DNA of 64,000 nucleotides from Peteryoungia desertarenae. Lineage in GTDB: Bacteria; Pseudomonadota; Alphaproteobacteria; Rhizobiales; Rhizobiaceae. The notes beneath the pieces were generated by a model. The model searched no databases and had not been told where the DNA came from. It was given only the letters and a program-made list of their open reading frames with translations. The translations under genes were made by a program, and so were the position numbers. Of this stretch, positions 33,965-43,092 are shown piece after piece. Each line of letters begins with the position of its first letter. The stretch's first letter is position 1. The stretch lies in the NCBI RefSeq assembly GCF_005860795.2, contig NZ_CP058350.1, positions 2,820,501-2,884,500 of the forward strand. Reading direction: 5' to 3'.

Positions 33965-34456
33965 ATGCAAAAGCTCTACCAAGGCTTCATCAGGCTAGAA
34001 GCCATCCTCGCCGGAGCTTTCCTGCTTGTCATGGTGGCGATGATCTTTACCGGAGGCGTGGCACGGCTCAGTCGCATGCCACTCAACTGGACCATAGACA
34101 TCGCCACCTGCGCCTTCGCCTGGGCCGCATTCCTGTGCGCAGACATCGCCTGGCGCAAGGATCTCTTCATGTCGATCGACGCTCTGGTGACCCGCTTCTC
34201 GCCATCCTTCCAGCGCCTGATGATGCTGATAAACTATCTGCTGATCGCGGCCTTCCTCGTCTATCTGATCTATTCGGGCTTCCAACTGACCTGGACCAGC
34301 AGGGCGCGCAGCTTCCAGGGGATCCCCGGCGTCAGCTACAGCTGGGTCACGGCCAGCTTGCCAGTGGGTGCGACCCTGATGCTCATCACCACGATCATCA
34401 AGATGCGACGCGACCTCGGACCCAATGCAGCCAGTACCAAGGGGGCCAGACCATGA
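33965..34456 (+). CDS. dctQ: TRAP transporter small permease, DctQ family
   Basis: A 163-residue protein with four predicted helices (LEAILAGAFLLVMVAMIFTG, IATCAFAWAAFLCADIAWRK, LMMLINYLLIAAFLVYLIYS, SYSWVTASLPVGATLMLITT). The 'A...R...H/DLFM' pattern (CADIAWRKDLFMSIDALVTR) is typical of DctQ. It assembles with DctM to form the Na+-coupled permease. Its stop overlaps the dctM start (ATGA). Confidence 0.88.
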   Translation: MQKLYQGFIRLEAILAGAFLLVMVAMIFTGGVARLSRMPLNWTIDIATCAFAWAAFLCADIAWRKDLFMSIDALVTRFSPSFQRLMMLINYLLIAAFLVYLIYSGFQLTWTSRARSFQGIPGVSYSWVTASLPVGATLMLITTIIKMRRDLGPNAASTKGARP

Positions 34457-35733
34457 TCCTCGTGGCCATAGCCTTTCTCGTGCTGCTGGCGATGGGCATG
34501 CCCGTGGCATTCGCCATCGGTATTTCGGGGGCCATCTTTTTCGTTCAGCACCCCGAACTGCCCTTTACCATTCCCGTACAGGTGACCGTCAGCCAGACGC
34601 AGAATTTTGCGCTGCTGGCCGTGCCACTCTTCATTCTCGCGGGCAATTTCATGAACCGCTCGGGCATTACCGAGCAGCTCCTCAATCTCGCCCTCGTGAT
34701 GACAGGACGCCTCAAAGGCGGTCTGGCGCAGGTTTCGATTGCACTATCCGCCCTGATGGGCGGCGTCTCTGGCTCGGCCATCGCTGACGCCGCCATGCAA
34801 TCACGCATGCTGGGCGAACCCATGATCAAGCGTGGCTTTTCGCCCGGCTTTACCGCCGGCGTGCTTTCCTTCGGAGCGATCCTGACCCCGATCATCCCGC
34901 CCGGCATCGGCATGATTCTGTACGGCTCCATCGGTCAGGTTTCGATCGGACGCATGTTTGCCGCCGGCATCGTTCCAGCACTGATGTTGTGGCTTGCGCT
35001 GACGGTGGCCGTCTGGATTACCGCCAATGCCCGCAACTATCAGCCGGAGCGGAAAAGCCGCGTCACGCTGAAAGAACTGGGCACGGCGCTCCGCGGCGGC
35101 ATCTGGGCGCTGCTCTTCCCGGTCATCCTCTTGTTCGGGTTGCGCGCGGGCATTTTCACCCCGTCCGAAATCGGCGCCTTCGCCGTGCTCTATGCCATAT
35201 TTGTCGGGGTCATCATTTACCGCCAGCTCAAGGTGAAAAGCTTTGCCGAAGCGATGGAAGGCAGTCTTGGCGACGTTGGCTCGGTGATGTTCCTGATCGC
35301 GCTTTCAGCCATCTTTTCCTATGGCATCGTGCTTGAACGCGTACCCGAGGCGATTGCCGGCGCAATCCTGGGGCTGACGGACAATCTCTCGCTGATCATG
35401 GTGCTGATCGCCATTTCGGTGCTGATTGCAGGGCTCGTCATCGACGCCACCGTGCTGATCATCATGCTCACCCCCATCTTTCTGCCGCTGATCCGCAGCT
35501 TGGACGGAGATCCAGTCCATTTCGGCATTGTTTTCATCATCGCCGCCACCATTGGCAATTTTACCCCGCCGGTCGGTGCTGCGATGTATACGGTCTGCTC
35601 GATCCTGAAAGTGCGCATCGGCGACTACACCCGCGAGTCGATCCCCTTCATGATCGCCGTGAGTTTGGTGGCCATCATCCTGGTCTTCGTACCCGCAGCA
35701 GCATTGTGGCTACCCAAACTGCTGTTCGGCTGA
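34453..35733 (+). CDS. dctM: TRAP transporter large permease, DctM family
   Basis: A 426-residue protein with about 12 helices. It carries the DctM motifs GMPVAFAIGISG, LLAVPLFILAGNFMNRSGIT, GGVSGSAIADAAMQSRMLGE (substrate and Na+ site region) and FGAILTPIIPPGIGMILYG. The start ATG at 34453 overlaps the dctQ stop by 4 bp. It is the transport channel of the system. It is the last gene of the SDR-Ldh-dctPQM operon. Confidence 0.92.
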   Translation: MILVAIAFLVLLAMGMPVAFAIGISGAIFFVQHPELPFTIPVQVTVSQTQNFALLAVPLFILAGNFMNRSGITEQLLNLALVMTGRLKGGLAQVSIALSALMGGVSGSAIADAAMQSRMLGEPMIKRGFSPGFTAGVLSFGAILTPIIPPGIGMILYGSIGQVSIGRMFAAGIVPALMLWLALTVAVWITANARNYQPERKSRVTLKELGTALRGGIWALLFPVILLFGLRAGIFTPSEIGAFAVLYAIFVGVIIYRQLKVKSFAEAMEGSLGDVGSVMFLIALSAIFSYGIVLERVPEAIAGAILGLTDNLSLIMVLIAISVLIAGLVIDATVLIIMLTPIFLPLIRSLDGDPVHFGIVFIIAATIGNFTPPVGAAMYTVCSILKVRIGDYTRESIPFMIAVSLVAIILVFVPAAALWLPKLLFG

Positions 35734-35818
35734 CCCGTGGATGGGGCGCATGCAAATGGTGAGCGAGAGAGACGCGATCGGGCTGGCGTAGACCAGCCCG
35801 GGCGCCAGCCGCTGAAGA

Positions 35819-36241
35819 TCAGGGCTGGTCTGCGCCAATCGCATCGAGAGCGGCGCGCGCAACCTCTTCGTCCTGCTCGCCCGAGCCGGAGCCGATGCCG
35901 ATACCGCCGACGAGGACACCATTCATCCGGATTGGCAGACCGCCCTTCAAGCCCGTGACGGCGCCCTGGGTTGCACCAGAGAGAAGGAGCCGTGCCTGTT
36001 CGGGAATGGAGGCTGTCGCGCCATTGATCGAGGCTGCCGTCCGCGCCTTGGCAAGCGCGCTCTTCAGTGACAGGAAGCGAGCTCCGCGCATGCGAAACGA
36101 CCCAAGCACCACGCCGCTCTGGTCAACAATGACGATGCATTGCGGCTGCCCCATGTCACCCGCCTTGGCAATCGCCGCATTCAACATGGCCATCACACCA
36201 CGATCCGTCATCTGCGCAGATTCTTCAAAGAATTCGCTCAT
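35819..36241 (-). CDS. GlcG/HbpS family protein
   Basis: A 140-residue single-domain protein with the GlcG/HbpS pattern: AIAKAGDMGQPQCIVIVDQSG, SLKSALAKARTAASINGATA (K..TA..f), and a C-terminal GLPIRMNGVLVGGIGIGSGSGEQD (G.(P/L).....vvG.iGvsG...eqD). Such proteins occur in glycolate and TRAP-type catabolic operons and in Streptomyces bind haem; the role in the former is unknown. No signal peptide, so cytoplasmic. It sits between the two TRAP systems and is on the strand of the TAXI one, 147 bp after its permease stop. Confidence 0.85.
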   Translation of the reverse strand: MSEFFEESAQMTDRGVMAMLNAAIAKAGDMGQPQCIVIVDQSGVVLGSFRMRGARFLSLKSALAKARTAASINGATASIPEQARLLLSGATQGAVTGLKGGLPIRMNGVLVGGIGIGSGSGEQDEEVARAALDAIGADQP

Positions 36242-36388
36242 GCTATCCGCTCTCCCTGTTCACGAAACGCGACCACCAGACCGGTGCTGCCAACGGCTTT
36301 CAAATGGCCGGGTGACGCGCTGCCGCTTCATGCCACACACGATGGAAAGAAGCGACAGACAATTGCGTGTGCAAGCCGGCAGGGACCA

Positions 36389-38470
36389 TCACCCGCCGCT
36401 GCCAGCGGGGCTTGTTTCGCGGGCGGCGAACCATTGCCGGATGATGATCGGCATCGCAAGGGCCACGCCGATCACCGTGACAAGCATTTCCGGAACGACC
36501 AGCAGGATGGCCGATATCACCAGGACAAAACGTTCGATCCGCCAGAGCGTGGTGAAAAGCCAGCCGGAAATGGCAGCCGACAGCAACCAGATGCCCGCAA
36601 GCAGACCAGCGACGGCAAGACCAAAAGCCTGCCAGGTGAAATCCTGTGTCACGATCAGCACCGAGGGCGAAAAGACGAAGACGAAGGGCACCAGCACCTT
36701 GCCCATGGACAGGCGGAAGGCCGTATTGCCGGCCTTAAAAGCATTCGCCCCGGCAATGCCCGAAGCCGCATAGGCTGCAAGCGCGACCGGCGGCGTGATA
36801 TCGGCGAGCACTCCGTAATAGAAGACGAAGAAATGCGCGACGATCGGCTCGACGCCGAGAAGGCCGAGGATCGGTGCTGCAACCGCGACCATGATGATGT
36901 AATTGGCGGTGGTCGGAATGCCGGCACCCATCAGGATGCAGACGACGGCGGTGAGGATCAGCGTGAAGAGCAGCGTCATGGTCGGAACCGTCATCACTTC
37001 AAACGGCAGGACCGCGAGCGTGGCATGCAGATCCGTTGCCCAGCCCTGTGCCAGCCCCGTCACCATATAGGCGAGCTTGAAGCCGACACCGGTCAGCGTC
37101 ACGATGCCGATCACCACCCCGACAAGGGCTGCGGCCACAGTCACGGAAAGCGACTGCTTCGCGCCCATGACGAAGCCTTCCCAGAGCCCGAGCAGCGCCA
37201 CGCGGAAGCCATCGGCCAGACCATGGCGGGTGACCGACTGGATGACGAGAACCACGATACAGGCAACGATTGCCCAGAAGGCCGCAGCGAAGGGCGTCCG
37301 GCCCGACAGCAGAACGACGATCAGAAGGATCAGCGGCAACAGGCTCAACCAGCCTTCACGCAGAACCTTCATCACATTCGGCAGTTCCGCCGCACTAAGG
37401 CCGCGCAGGCCAAGGCGGCGTGCTTCGAGATGAACCTGAACAAGCACGCCGTAGAAATGCATGAAGGCCGGAACAAGCGCCGCCGTCAGGATCATCGTCA
37501 GCGGAATGCCGAGATATTCGATCATGAGAAAGGCAACGGCACCCATGACAGGTGGCGTGATCTGGCCACCGGTGGAGGCAGCTGCCTCCACGGCGGCTGC
37601 GAAGTGGCGGGGATACCCGATCCGCACCATGGCGGGAATGGTGAGCGCACCGGTCGTGACCGTATTGGCGATCGACGAGCCGGAAATCGAACCAAGCAAG
37701 GCTGACGACAGAACCGAGACCTTGGCAGGTCCACCGGAATAACGACCGGCAGCGGCGGAGGCGAGGTCAATGAACAGCTGCCCCAGGCCGATCTTCGTCG
37801 CCATCACGCCAAACAGCACGAAATGGAAGACATAGGTGGCAATGACGCCAAGCGCGGTGCCGTAAATCCCCTGCGATGTCAGATAGAGGTGATTGACGAT
37901 ATTCGTCCAGCTTGCGCCCGGGTGGACAAGCACGCCCGGCATGGAACGGCCGAAATAGGCATAGGCCATGAACAGGATGGCAATCACCGGGAGCGGCCAG
38001 CCCATCGAACGCCGCACAGCCTCAAGCAATGCGACAATCAGGACAGTACCCATGACGATGTCGATGGTCAGCGGATTGCCGACACGAAAGGCGAGTTGGT
38101 CATAGACCCAGGGCACATAAAAGGCCGCAGCCGCACCGGAAAGCGCGAAAAGCCAGTCAATGAGCGGCAAACCCAGCGGCGCATGCCAGCTTGGCGTCGT
38201 GATCCGACCGCTCAACGCCGAAAAGGACAGAAAGACCAGGAAGAGAGTGACGCCCAAATGGGCACCGGCATGGGTCGTTGCGCGGGGAATGCCGAAACCG
38301 GCCGTGTAGAAATGATAGGCCGAGAGCAGGAAAAGAATGGCACCGACCGCATAGGAGAGCTTTGGCGAGACCGTCCGGAAACGTGTCTCCGGATCAAAGC
38401 GTTGCTCGATGGCCTGCAGCTCTTCCGCCGAAAGCTGCGGTGTCTCGTTTGATGTCTCATGCTTCTGCAT
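36389..38470 (-). CDS. TAXI-type TRAP transporter fused DctQM permease
   Basis: A 693-residue membrane protein. The N-terminal part (about residues 40-200) is DctQ-like and the rest DctM-like, the fused arrangement typical of TAXI systems. Motifs include GVMATKIGLGQLFIDLASAA, SSALLGSISGSSIANTVTTG, PAMVRIGYPRHFAAAVEAAA STGGQITPPVMGAVAFLM and MGAGIPTTANYIIMVAVAAP. I start at the ATG at 38470 because AGGGA lies 8 bases upstream; the ATG at 38488 has none. It imports the ligand bound by the protein encoded upstream. A stem-loop separates the two genes. Confidence 0.92.
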   Translation of the reverse strand: MQKHETSNETPQLSAEELQAIEQRFDPETRFRTVSPKLSYAVGAILFLLSAYHFYTAGFGIPRATTHAGAHLGVTLFLVFLSFSALSGRITTPSWHAPLGLPLIDWLFALSGAAAAFYVPWVYDQLAFRVGNPLTIDIVMGTVLIVALLEAVRRSMGWPLPVIAILFMAYAYFGRSMPGVLVHPGASWTNIVNHLYLTSQGIYGTALGVIATYVFHFVLFGVMATKIGLGQLFIDLASAAAGRYSGGPAKVSVLSSALLGSISGSSIANTVTTGALTIPAMVRIGYPRHFAAAVEAAASTGGQITPPVMGAVAFLMIEYLGIPLTMILTAALVPAFMHFYGVLVQVHLEARRLGLRGLSAAELPNVMKVLREGWLSLLPLILLIVVLLSGRTPFAAAFWAIVACIVVLVIQSVTRHGLADGFRVALLGLWEGFVMGAKQSLSVTVAAALVGVVIGIVTLTGVGFKLAYMVTGLAQGWATDLHATLAVLPFEVMTVPTMTLLFTLILTAVVCILMGAGIPTTANYIIMVAVAAPILGLLGVEPIVAHFFVFYYGVLADITPPVALAAYAASGIAGANAFKAGNTAFRLSMGKVLVPFVFVFSPSVLIVTQDFTWQAFGLAVAGLLAGIWLLSAAISGWLFTTLWRIERFVLVISAILLVVPEMLVTVIGVALAMPIIIRQWFAARETSPAGSGG

Positions 38471-38495
38471 GCCGATATTCCCTGTCATTCGTAAA

Positions 38496-38528
38496 CGAAA
38501 AATGGCGGGGCAGACTGGCCGCCCCGCC
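38496..38528 (-). terminator. Intra-operon stem-loop between TAXI binding protein and permease genes
   Basis: GGCGGGGC (38504-38511) and GCCCCGCC (38521-38528) pair around a 9-base loop; on the minus strand ATTTTT follows. Such partial terminators between binding-protein and permease genes usually give an excess of the binding protein. Confidence 0.7.
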
Positions 38529-38551
38529 TTCCTGAGATCCGACGGGTCGGA

Positions 38552-39550
38552 TTACTTCAGCAGACCAGCTTCGCGGTAGAAGCGCTCAGCGCCCGGATGG
38601 AGCGGGATGCCGACGCCCGATAGCGCGGTTTCCGGACGAATGACCTTGCCCTTGGCATGGCCGCTATCGAGCAGCTTGCGGGTATTTTCGTTCCACAGAG
38701 CCTTGGTGATGCCATAGATCAGGTCTTCGGGCTGATCCGCCGAGGTGATCCACTGTGCACCAACGGCGAGCGTCGAGACATCGGAGGCAACACCTTCATA
38801 GGTGCCGGCAGGAACGCGGTCTTCCGCGAAGAAGGGATACTTCTCGCGAATAGCCGCAGCGCCCTCACCTTCGATCGGAACAAGGGTGATCGGCATCTGG
38901 CTGGCCAGTTCGGCAATAGCACCGGCCGGGAAACCGCCAACGAAGAAGAAGGCATCCATCTGGCCGTCACGCATACGGTCGGCGGCCTGGTTTGGCTTCA
39001 GAAACTCGGCCTGGACATCCGATTCCGACAGGCCATAGCCTTCCAGAATGATGCGTGCGTCAACCAGGGTACCGGAGCCCGGCTCGTCGAGCGACACCTT
39101 CTTGCCCTTCAGATCGGCCACCGACGTGATTCCGGCATCGGCACGGGCAACGAGGTGGATCGATTCCGGATAGAGGTTGGCAATGGCGCGCAGCTTCTCA
39201 ACCGGTGGCTTGCCTTCCCAGATCCCGGTGCCGGAATGGGCCCAATTGGCAACATCCGACTGAGCAAAACCCGACTCGAGCGTACCACCTGCAATCGCAT
39301 TGACATTGGCAACCGAGCCATTCGACGACACGGCAGACGCAATCAGGCCAGGTACGCCGCAGCTTCCGCCCTCTTCGCAGGAGCGCGAGCCGGGAGGATT
39401 GGAGATGGCATTGGCCAGAAGGCCGCCGATCGGATAGTAGGTCCCGGCAGTGCCCCCTGTTCCAATGCGGAAGAAGTTGAGGTCCTGGGCGCTCGCAGCA
39501 CCGCCCACCATGAATGCGAGCATTGTCGCAATTGTCAGCTTTCTGAACAT
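38552..39550 (-). CDS. TAXI-family TRAP transporter solute-binding protein
   Basis: A 332-residue periplasmic protein with a signal peptide (MFRKLTIATMLAFMVGGAAS A|QDLNFF) and the TAXI signature FRIGTGGTAGTYYPIGGLLA. Further landmarks are VSSNGSVANVNAIAGGTLES and VSLDEPGSGTLVDARIILEG. A Cys pair (SRSCEEGGSCGVPGL) may form a disulphide. TAXI proteins bind glutamate, alpha-ketoglutarate or other small acids in the few studied cases; the ligand here is unknown. First gene of the binding-protein/permease operon. Confidence 0.93.
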   Translation of the reverse strand: MFRKLTIATMLAFMVGGAASAQDLNFFRIGTGGTAGTYYPIGGLLANAISNPPGSRSCEEGGSCGVPGLIASAVSSNGSVANVNAIAGGTLESGFAQSDVANWAHSGTGIWEGKPPVEKLRAIANLYPESIHLVARADAGITSVADLKGKKVSLDEPGSGTLVDARIILEGYGLSESDVQAEFLKPNQAADRMRDGQMDAFFFVGGFPAGAIAELASQMPITLVPIEGEGAAAIREKYPFFAEDRVPAGTYEGVASDVSTLAVGAQWITSADQPEDLIYGITKALWNENTRKLLDSGHAKGKVIRPETALSGVGIPLHPGAERFYREAGLLK

Positions 39551-39705
39551 TGTGTCTCCTCTGCTGTTGTCAGTTTTCTGGATTATGGTTCTGACATGTC
39601 AATTTGTGCCATTTTAGCAGGCACAAAGGAACCCCTTGAGACCACGCTCAGCGCGTAAACTCCTTGTTGCTGCACATTTTTTAGCTTTTTGCAGCCCTAA
39701 GTGCG

Positions 39706-40341
39706 TTAGCTGTCAATCCCTGCAACCCGCTCCAATGCCTCCCATGTATCATCCATGGCATAGGCACCAAGGAATGGCAGGTTGAGATGCCCGTAAAACG
39801 GCGAAAGTTGCCATTCGGCAGTTTCTTCATCGACGCCAGCAACCTGCTGAAGAAACATGACGGAGGCAAGACCGGTCCGATCTGCGCCGGACATGCAATG
39901 CACGAGCATGGGCTGCTCAGCCGTCTTGAGAATGGCGAGCAATTGTTGAACCTGTTGGGGCGGGAGCTCACGAAGCGCAGACATGCCAAAATTGACCAAT
40001 GTGACGCCTCGACTTGCCGTGGCCTCGACCTCCTCATCATACCAGGGGGTACCAACATGCTCGCCCCGCAGGTTGATCACGGTGCGAATACCATAACGAT
40101 CAATTTCTGCTCCCAGCCGTTCACCTGAAAGCTGTGCCGAGCGATAATACTGACCGGGAATGATTTCGTGGAAGTTTCCAAACAGAATAAGTTGGCCGAT
40201 GTAGATTGCGACCGCAGCTATACCTAGACCGAATGCCATCGCGAAACGTGAAAGGAAATCTTTACGTAGTGCAAATCCCCTGTTCTCACCCGAAGATGGA
40301 GTCTGTCGCGAATATTTGATTTTCTCATTTTTGGACATCAT
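39706..40341 (-). CDS. Membrane-anchored dual-specificity/tyrosine phosphatase-like protein
   Basis: A 211-residue protein. A single membrane helix (FGLGIAAVAIYIGQLILFG, about residues 37-56) follows a basic cytoplasmic N terminus. The catalytic part contains YRSAQLSGERL, GIRTVINLRGE and the P-loop HCMSGADRTG (HCxxGxxR, nucleophile Cys and Arg), placing it in the DSP-like/DUF442 group of cysteine phosphatases. In proteobacteria such proteins are linked to lipid A or polysaccharide modification or phosphatidylglycerophosphate hydrolysis; its target is unknown. The topology suggests a periplasmic catalytic domain. Confidence 0.82.
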   Translation of the reverse strand: MMSKNEKIKYSRQTPSSGENRGFALRKDFLSRFAMAFGLGIAAVAIYIGQLILFGNFHEIIPGQYYRSAQLSGERLGAEIDRYGIRTVINLRGEHVGTPWYDEEVEATASRGVTLVNFGMSALRELPPQQVQQLLAILKTAEQPMLVHCMSGADRTGLASVMFLQQVAGVDEETAEWQLSPFYGHLNLPFLGAYAMDDTWEALERVAGIDS

Positions 40342-40449
40342 ACGCGCGCCTCGCCATTGTTCGTCGACGTTGTCGGCTCAATTCGAGGCTAAACAGTGGC
40401 AAAACGGATTACACCGATGCTTCGGCATGAATGGCGCGCGAAAGACCGG

Positions 40450-40887
40450 CTAGAGCAGCCCGAGCTCTGCGAGTTCTCGCTTCAGGGCTTCCGGCATGTC
40501 GGAGAGATCCTGACCGGAAGATGCAAGGTCACGCGGGGCAGCATCCGGATCAAGATAGCGCCAGCCCTGGAAGGGGCGCCTTGGCACCATTGCGGTATCG
40601 ATCACCTCCGGCGCAAGAACAAGCTCGCAACGGGTGATCCCGTCCGCACCGGTCAGCGTTTTCAGGTCTAGAAGTTGCTGGCGAGCTGCGATCTGTCCCT
40701 TAATGATCCAGTAGAGAGAGCCGCCATCAAGGAGTTCGTCGCGACGCTTGGGCACCATGCGTGTGACATGGCTCGATTGCGCAGGCAAGCCCGCCGCCAC
40801 GGCCAGTGCGGCGCGGTTTTCGACCCACTGGCGCAAATCCTCGACGGAATCTGCACCGACACAGAGCTTGATCAGATGGAGCGTCAT
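40450..40887 (-). CDS. DUF1489 family protein
   Basis: A 145-residue cytoplasmic protein beginning MTLHLIKLCVGADSVEDLRQW. The segments TRMVPKRRDELLDGGSLYWIIKG and CELVLAPEVIDTAMVPRRPFQGWRYL are the conserved blocks of DUF1489, found almost only in alphaproteobacteria. The 'YWV-IKG' and 'RPFQGWRYL' motifs resemble parts of RNA or nucleotide-binding folds, but no function is established. It is encoded 90 bp downstream of sdaA on the same strand. Confidence 0.88.
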   Translation of the reverse strand: MTLHLIKLCVGADSVEDLRQWVENRAALAVAAGLPAQSSHVTRMVPKRRDELLDGGSLYWIIKGQIAARQQLLDLKTLTGADGITRCELVLAPEVIDTAMVPRRPFQGWRYLDPDAAPRDLASSGQDLSDMPEALKRELAELGLL

Positions 40888-40977
40888 CTGCCCGGAGATA
40901 GCCAGTTGGCCAGCTTCGTCAAGATCGGAAAAGCCGCCACCTGGACCGCTCCCCAGTTTCGATGGCAGAAAATCCGC

Positions 40978-42381
40978 TCAGCACTCCACGACATTGACGG
41001 CGAGACCGCCAAGCGATGTCTCCTTGTATTTCTCGCTCATGTCATTGCCCGTCTGGCGCATGGTTTCGATACAGGCATCAAGCGGCACGAAATGCTGCCC
41101 ATCGCCCTTGATTGCGAGCGACGCAGCTGTGACTGCCTTGACTGCGCCCAGCGCATTGCGCTCGATACACGGGACTTGAACAAGACCGGCCACTGGGTCG
41201 CAAGTCATGCCGAGATGGTGTTCAAGGGCAATTTCGGCGGCATTTTCAATCTGCTCGGGGCTTCCGCCCATCACCGCAGCAAGACCGGCTGCGGCCATGG
41301 CGGATGCCGATCCGACTTCGCCCTGACAGCCAACCTCGGCCCCTGAAATGGAGGCATTGTGCTTGATGATGCCGCCAATCGCCGCCGCAGTCAGAAGATA
41401 ATCGCGGATACCTTCCTGATCAGCATCGGGATGGAAATGCAGATAGTAGCGAATCGTCGCCGGCACGACCCCCGCCGCCCCATTTGTCGGCGATGTGACG
41501 ACCCGTCCACCTGCCGCGTTTTCCTCATTGACCGCCATGGCATAGACGGAGAGCCAGTCATTGGCGAGAAGCGGGTTCTGCCGGTTGGAACGCCATTCCT
41601 CCTGCAGCTTATCGTGGATCGATTTGGCACGGCGCCTGACCTTCAGCCCGCCGGGCAACTGGCCCTCCTGCCTGAGACCCCGGTCAATGCAGCCGCTCAT
41701 CGCTTCCCAGATTCGGTCAAGACCTGAATCCAGTTCCTCCCGGCTCATGACCGCTTCCTCATTTGCCCGCTTCATCTGCGCGATCGTGAGCCCGGACGCA
41801 CGCGCCATATCCAGCATTTCGCTTGCGGACGCAAAGGGATATGGCACCTTTTGGCTCCCCTGGGACGACTTCTTCGCCTTCTGCATGGCGGCCAGTTCGG
41901 TGTCCGTGACAACAAAGCCACCGCCAATCGAATAGTAGATCGTTGTCAGCAGGACACGTCCATCACGATCAAGCGCTGTGAAACGCATCCCATTGGCATG
42001 ACCGGACAGGGGAGTCTTCTTGTCATAGACAAGGTCATCCTTCGGGTTGAACTCATAAGCCGGATGACCGTGCGGTGTAACACGCCCTTTGCGAGCGACT
42101 TCGGCAATCATGTCGGCCATGCGATCGGGATCGACCGTGTCGGGCGCCTCCCCCATCAGGCCAATGATGACGGCATCCCCCGTACCATGGCCAATCCCGG
42201 TATAGGCGAGCGAACCATGCAGGCTCACTTTCAAACCGGCCACCTGTGCACCGACCGGACGTGGCCACAGATCGGACAGAATGAGTTCGAGGAAGCGGTT
42301 TGCCGCCGTCATCGGTCCCATGGTGTGAGAACTCGAAGGACCAACGCCGATCTTGAAGACGTCAAACACCGAAAGAAACAT
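40978..42381 (-). CDS. sdaA: L-serine ammonia-lyase (iron-sulfur type)
   Basis: A 467-residue single-chain L-serine dehydratase converting serine to pyruvate and ammonia. The N-terminal beta domain has [20 protein letters not shown]. The catalytic alpha domain holds Cys residues expected to ligate the [4Fe-4S] cluster: [53 protein letters not shown] and [20 protein letters not shown] are further family blocks. The length equals the E. coli SdaA type. It links serine to central metabolism; no regulatory signals were recognised upstream. Confidence 0.95.
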   Translation of the reverse strand: MFLSVFDVFKIGVGPSSSHTMGPMTAANRFLELILSDLWPRPVGAQVAGLKVSLHGSLAYTGIGHGTGDAVIIGLMGEAPDTVDPDRMADMIAEVARKGRVTPHGHPAYEFNPKDDLVYDKKTPLSGHANGMRFTALDRDGRVLLTTIYYSIGGGFVVTDTELAAMQKAKKSSQGSQKVPYPFASASEMLDMARASGLTIAQMKRANEEAVMSREELDSGLDRIWEAMSGCIDRGLRQEGQLPGGLKVRRRAKSIHDKLQEEWRSNRQNPLLANDWLSVYAMAVNEENAAGGRVVTSPTNGAAGVVPATIRYYLHFHPDADQEGIRDYLLTAAAIGGIIKHNASISGAEVGCQGEVGSASAMAAAGLAAVMGGSPEQIENAAEIALEHHLGMTCDPVAGLVQVPCIERNALGAVKAVTAASLAIKGDGQHFVPLDACIETMRQTGNDMSEKYKETSLGGLAVNVVEC

Positions 42382-42597
42382 GCAATAGGATCCCCTGTAC
42401 TATGTGCGGTCCGTCATAACCGGAACGATCCAGCAAGGGACCACGACTTTCTTTCAAGGTCTAGAGGATCGCCTCATGTTAGATGCGGTCGGGATCGACA
42501 TATGCTGGTAAGGGCGCGACATGCCATGACAGGGCATTGGGAAACTGCGCGGACGTGTCCGACGGGATCAATCCGAAAGACCGCAGAGCCATAAACG

Positions 42598-42625
42598 GAA
42601 AAAGCGCGGCTTGGGACCGCGCTCT
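42598..42625 (-). terminator. Rho-independent terminator of the 33-residue peptide gene
   Basis: On the minus strand AGCGCGG-TCCCAAG-CCGCGCT is followed by TTTTTCC. It lies 25 bp after the stop codon of the small gene and would also block read-through into sdaA upstream DNA. Confidence 0.8.
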
Positions 42626-42649
42626 TCACCAAAACTGACCATGCTGACG

Positions 42650-42751
42650 TCAGAAACTTCCGAAAAGATAGGCAACACAAACAACGCCGCCAAATCCGAT
42701 CAGAGCTCTGAAAGTGACGCCCCAGCACGACTTCTGGACACTTCCTTCCAT
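42650..42751 (-). CDS. 33-residue membrane peptide, function unknown
   Basis: ATG (complement of 42749-42751) follows GGAG with 7-base spacing. The peptide reads MEGSVQKSCWGVTFRALIGF then GGVVCVAYLFGSF. It is a single hydrophobic helix with a short polar N terminus and two Cys, probably spanning the inner membrane. It has its own ribosome site and a strong terminator 25 bp downstream, which argues for a real independent gene despite its size. I know no characterised homologue. Confidence 0.6.
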   Translation of the reverse strand: MEGSVQKSCWGVTFRALIGFGGVVCVAYLFGSF

Positions 42752-43092
42752 GGAAACTCCGCTTGAGAACTCACATGTGTAAAAGCCGTCCCCCGACCGC
42801 TTTCTGGCACCTTACTATTAAAATACCGGCGCTATCGCAACCGCAAAAATGGCAAAAACATGACAGATTTTGCGGGCCTGCCATGCACCCAGCGAATAGC
42901 TATTAAGAAAAACATAGACTTAGACCGCAATACCCAGATGTGCCATTATGAGACAAATCACAGAAATGTCGAATTCGTGAAATGCGGTTAAGCATGAGGG
43001 TGGCTCTCGCCAGGCAGGCCGACGATGGGTACCCCACGCTTTGACCCGATGCCTCAAGCGGTCTAATCAGGATTCCAAAGGGGAATCATCGG
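42752..43092. other. Intergenic region between small peptide gene and DUF599 gene
   Basis: About 340 bp containing the promoters of the divergent small peptide and DUF599 genes. It has AT-rich patches (TATTAAAATACC around 42820, AATAGCTATTAAG around 42895). An AAAGGGG ribosome site lies just before 43093. No other gene or repeat is seen. Confidence 0.4.

Noticed and set aside
36140..37705. 521-codon frame opposite the TAXI permease gene
   Set aside because: Strongly hydrophilic Arg/His/Asp-rich composition typical of an antisense frame over a membrane protein gene.
42474..42728. 84-codon minus-strand frame overlapping the small peptide gene
   Set aside because: Its composition is not protein-like and the 33-residue frame has the ribosome site and terminator.
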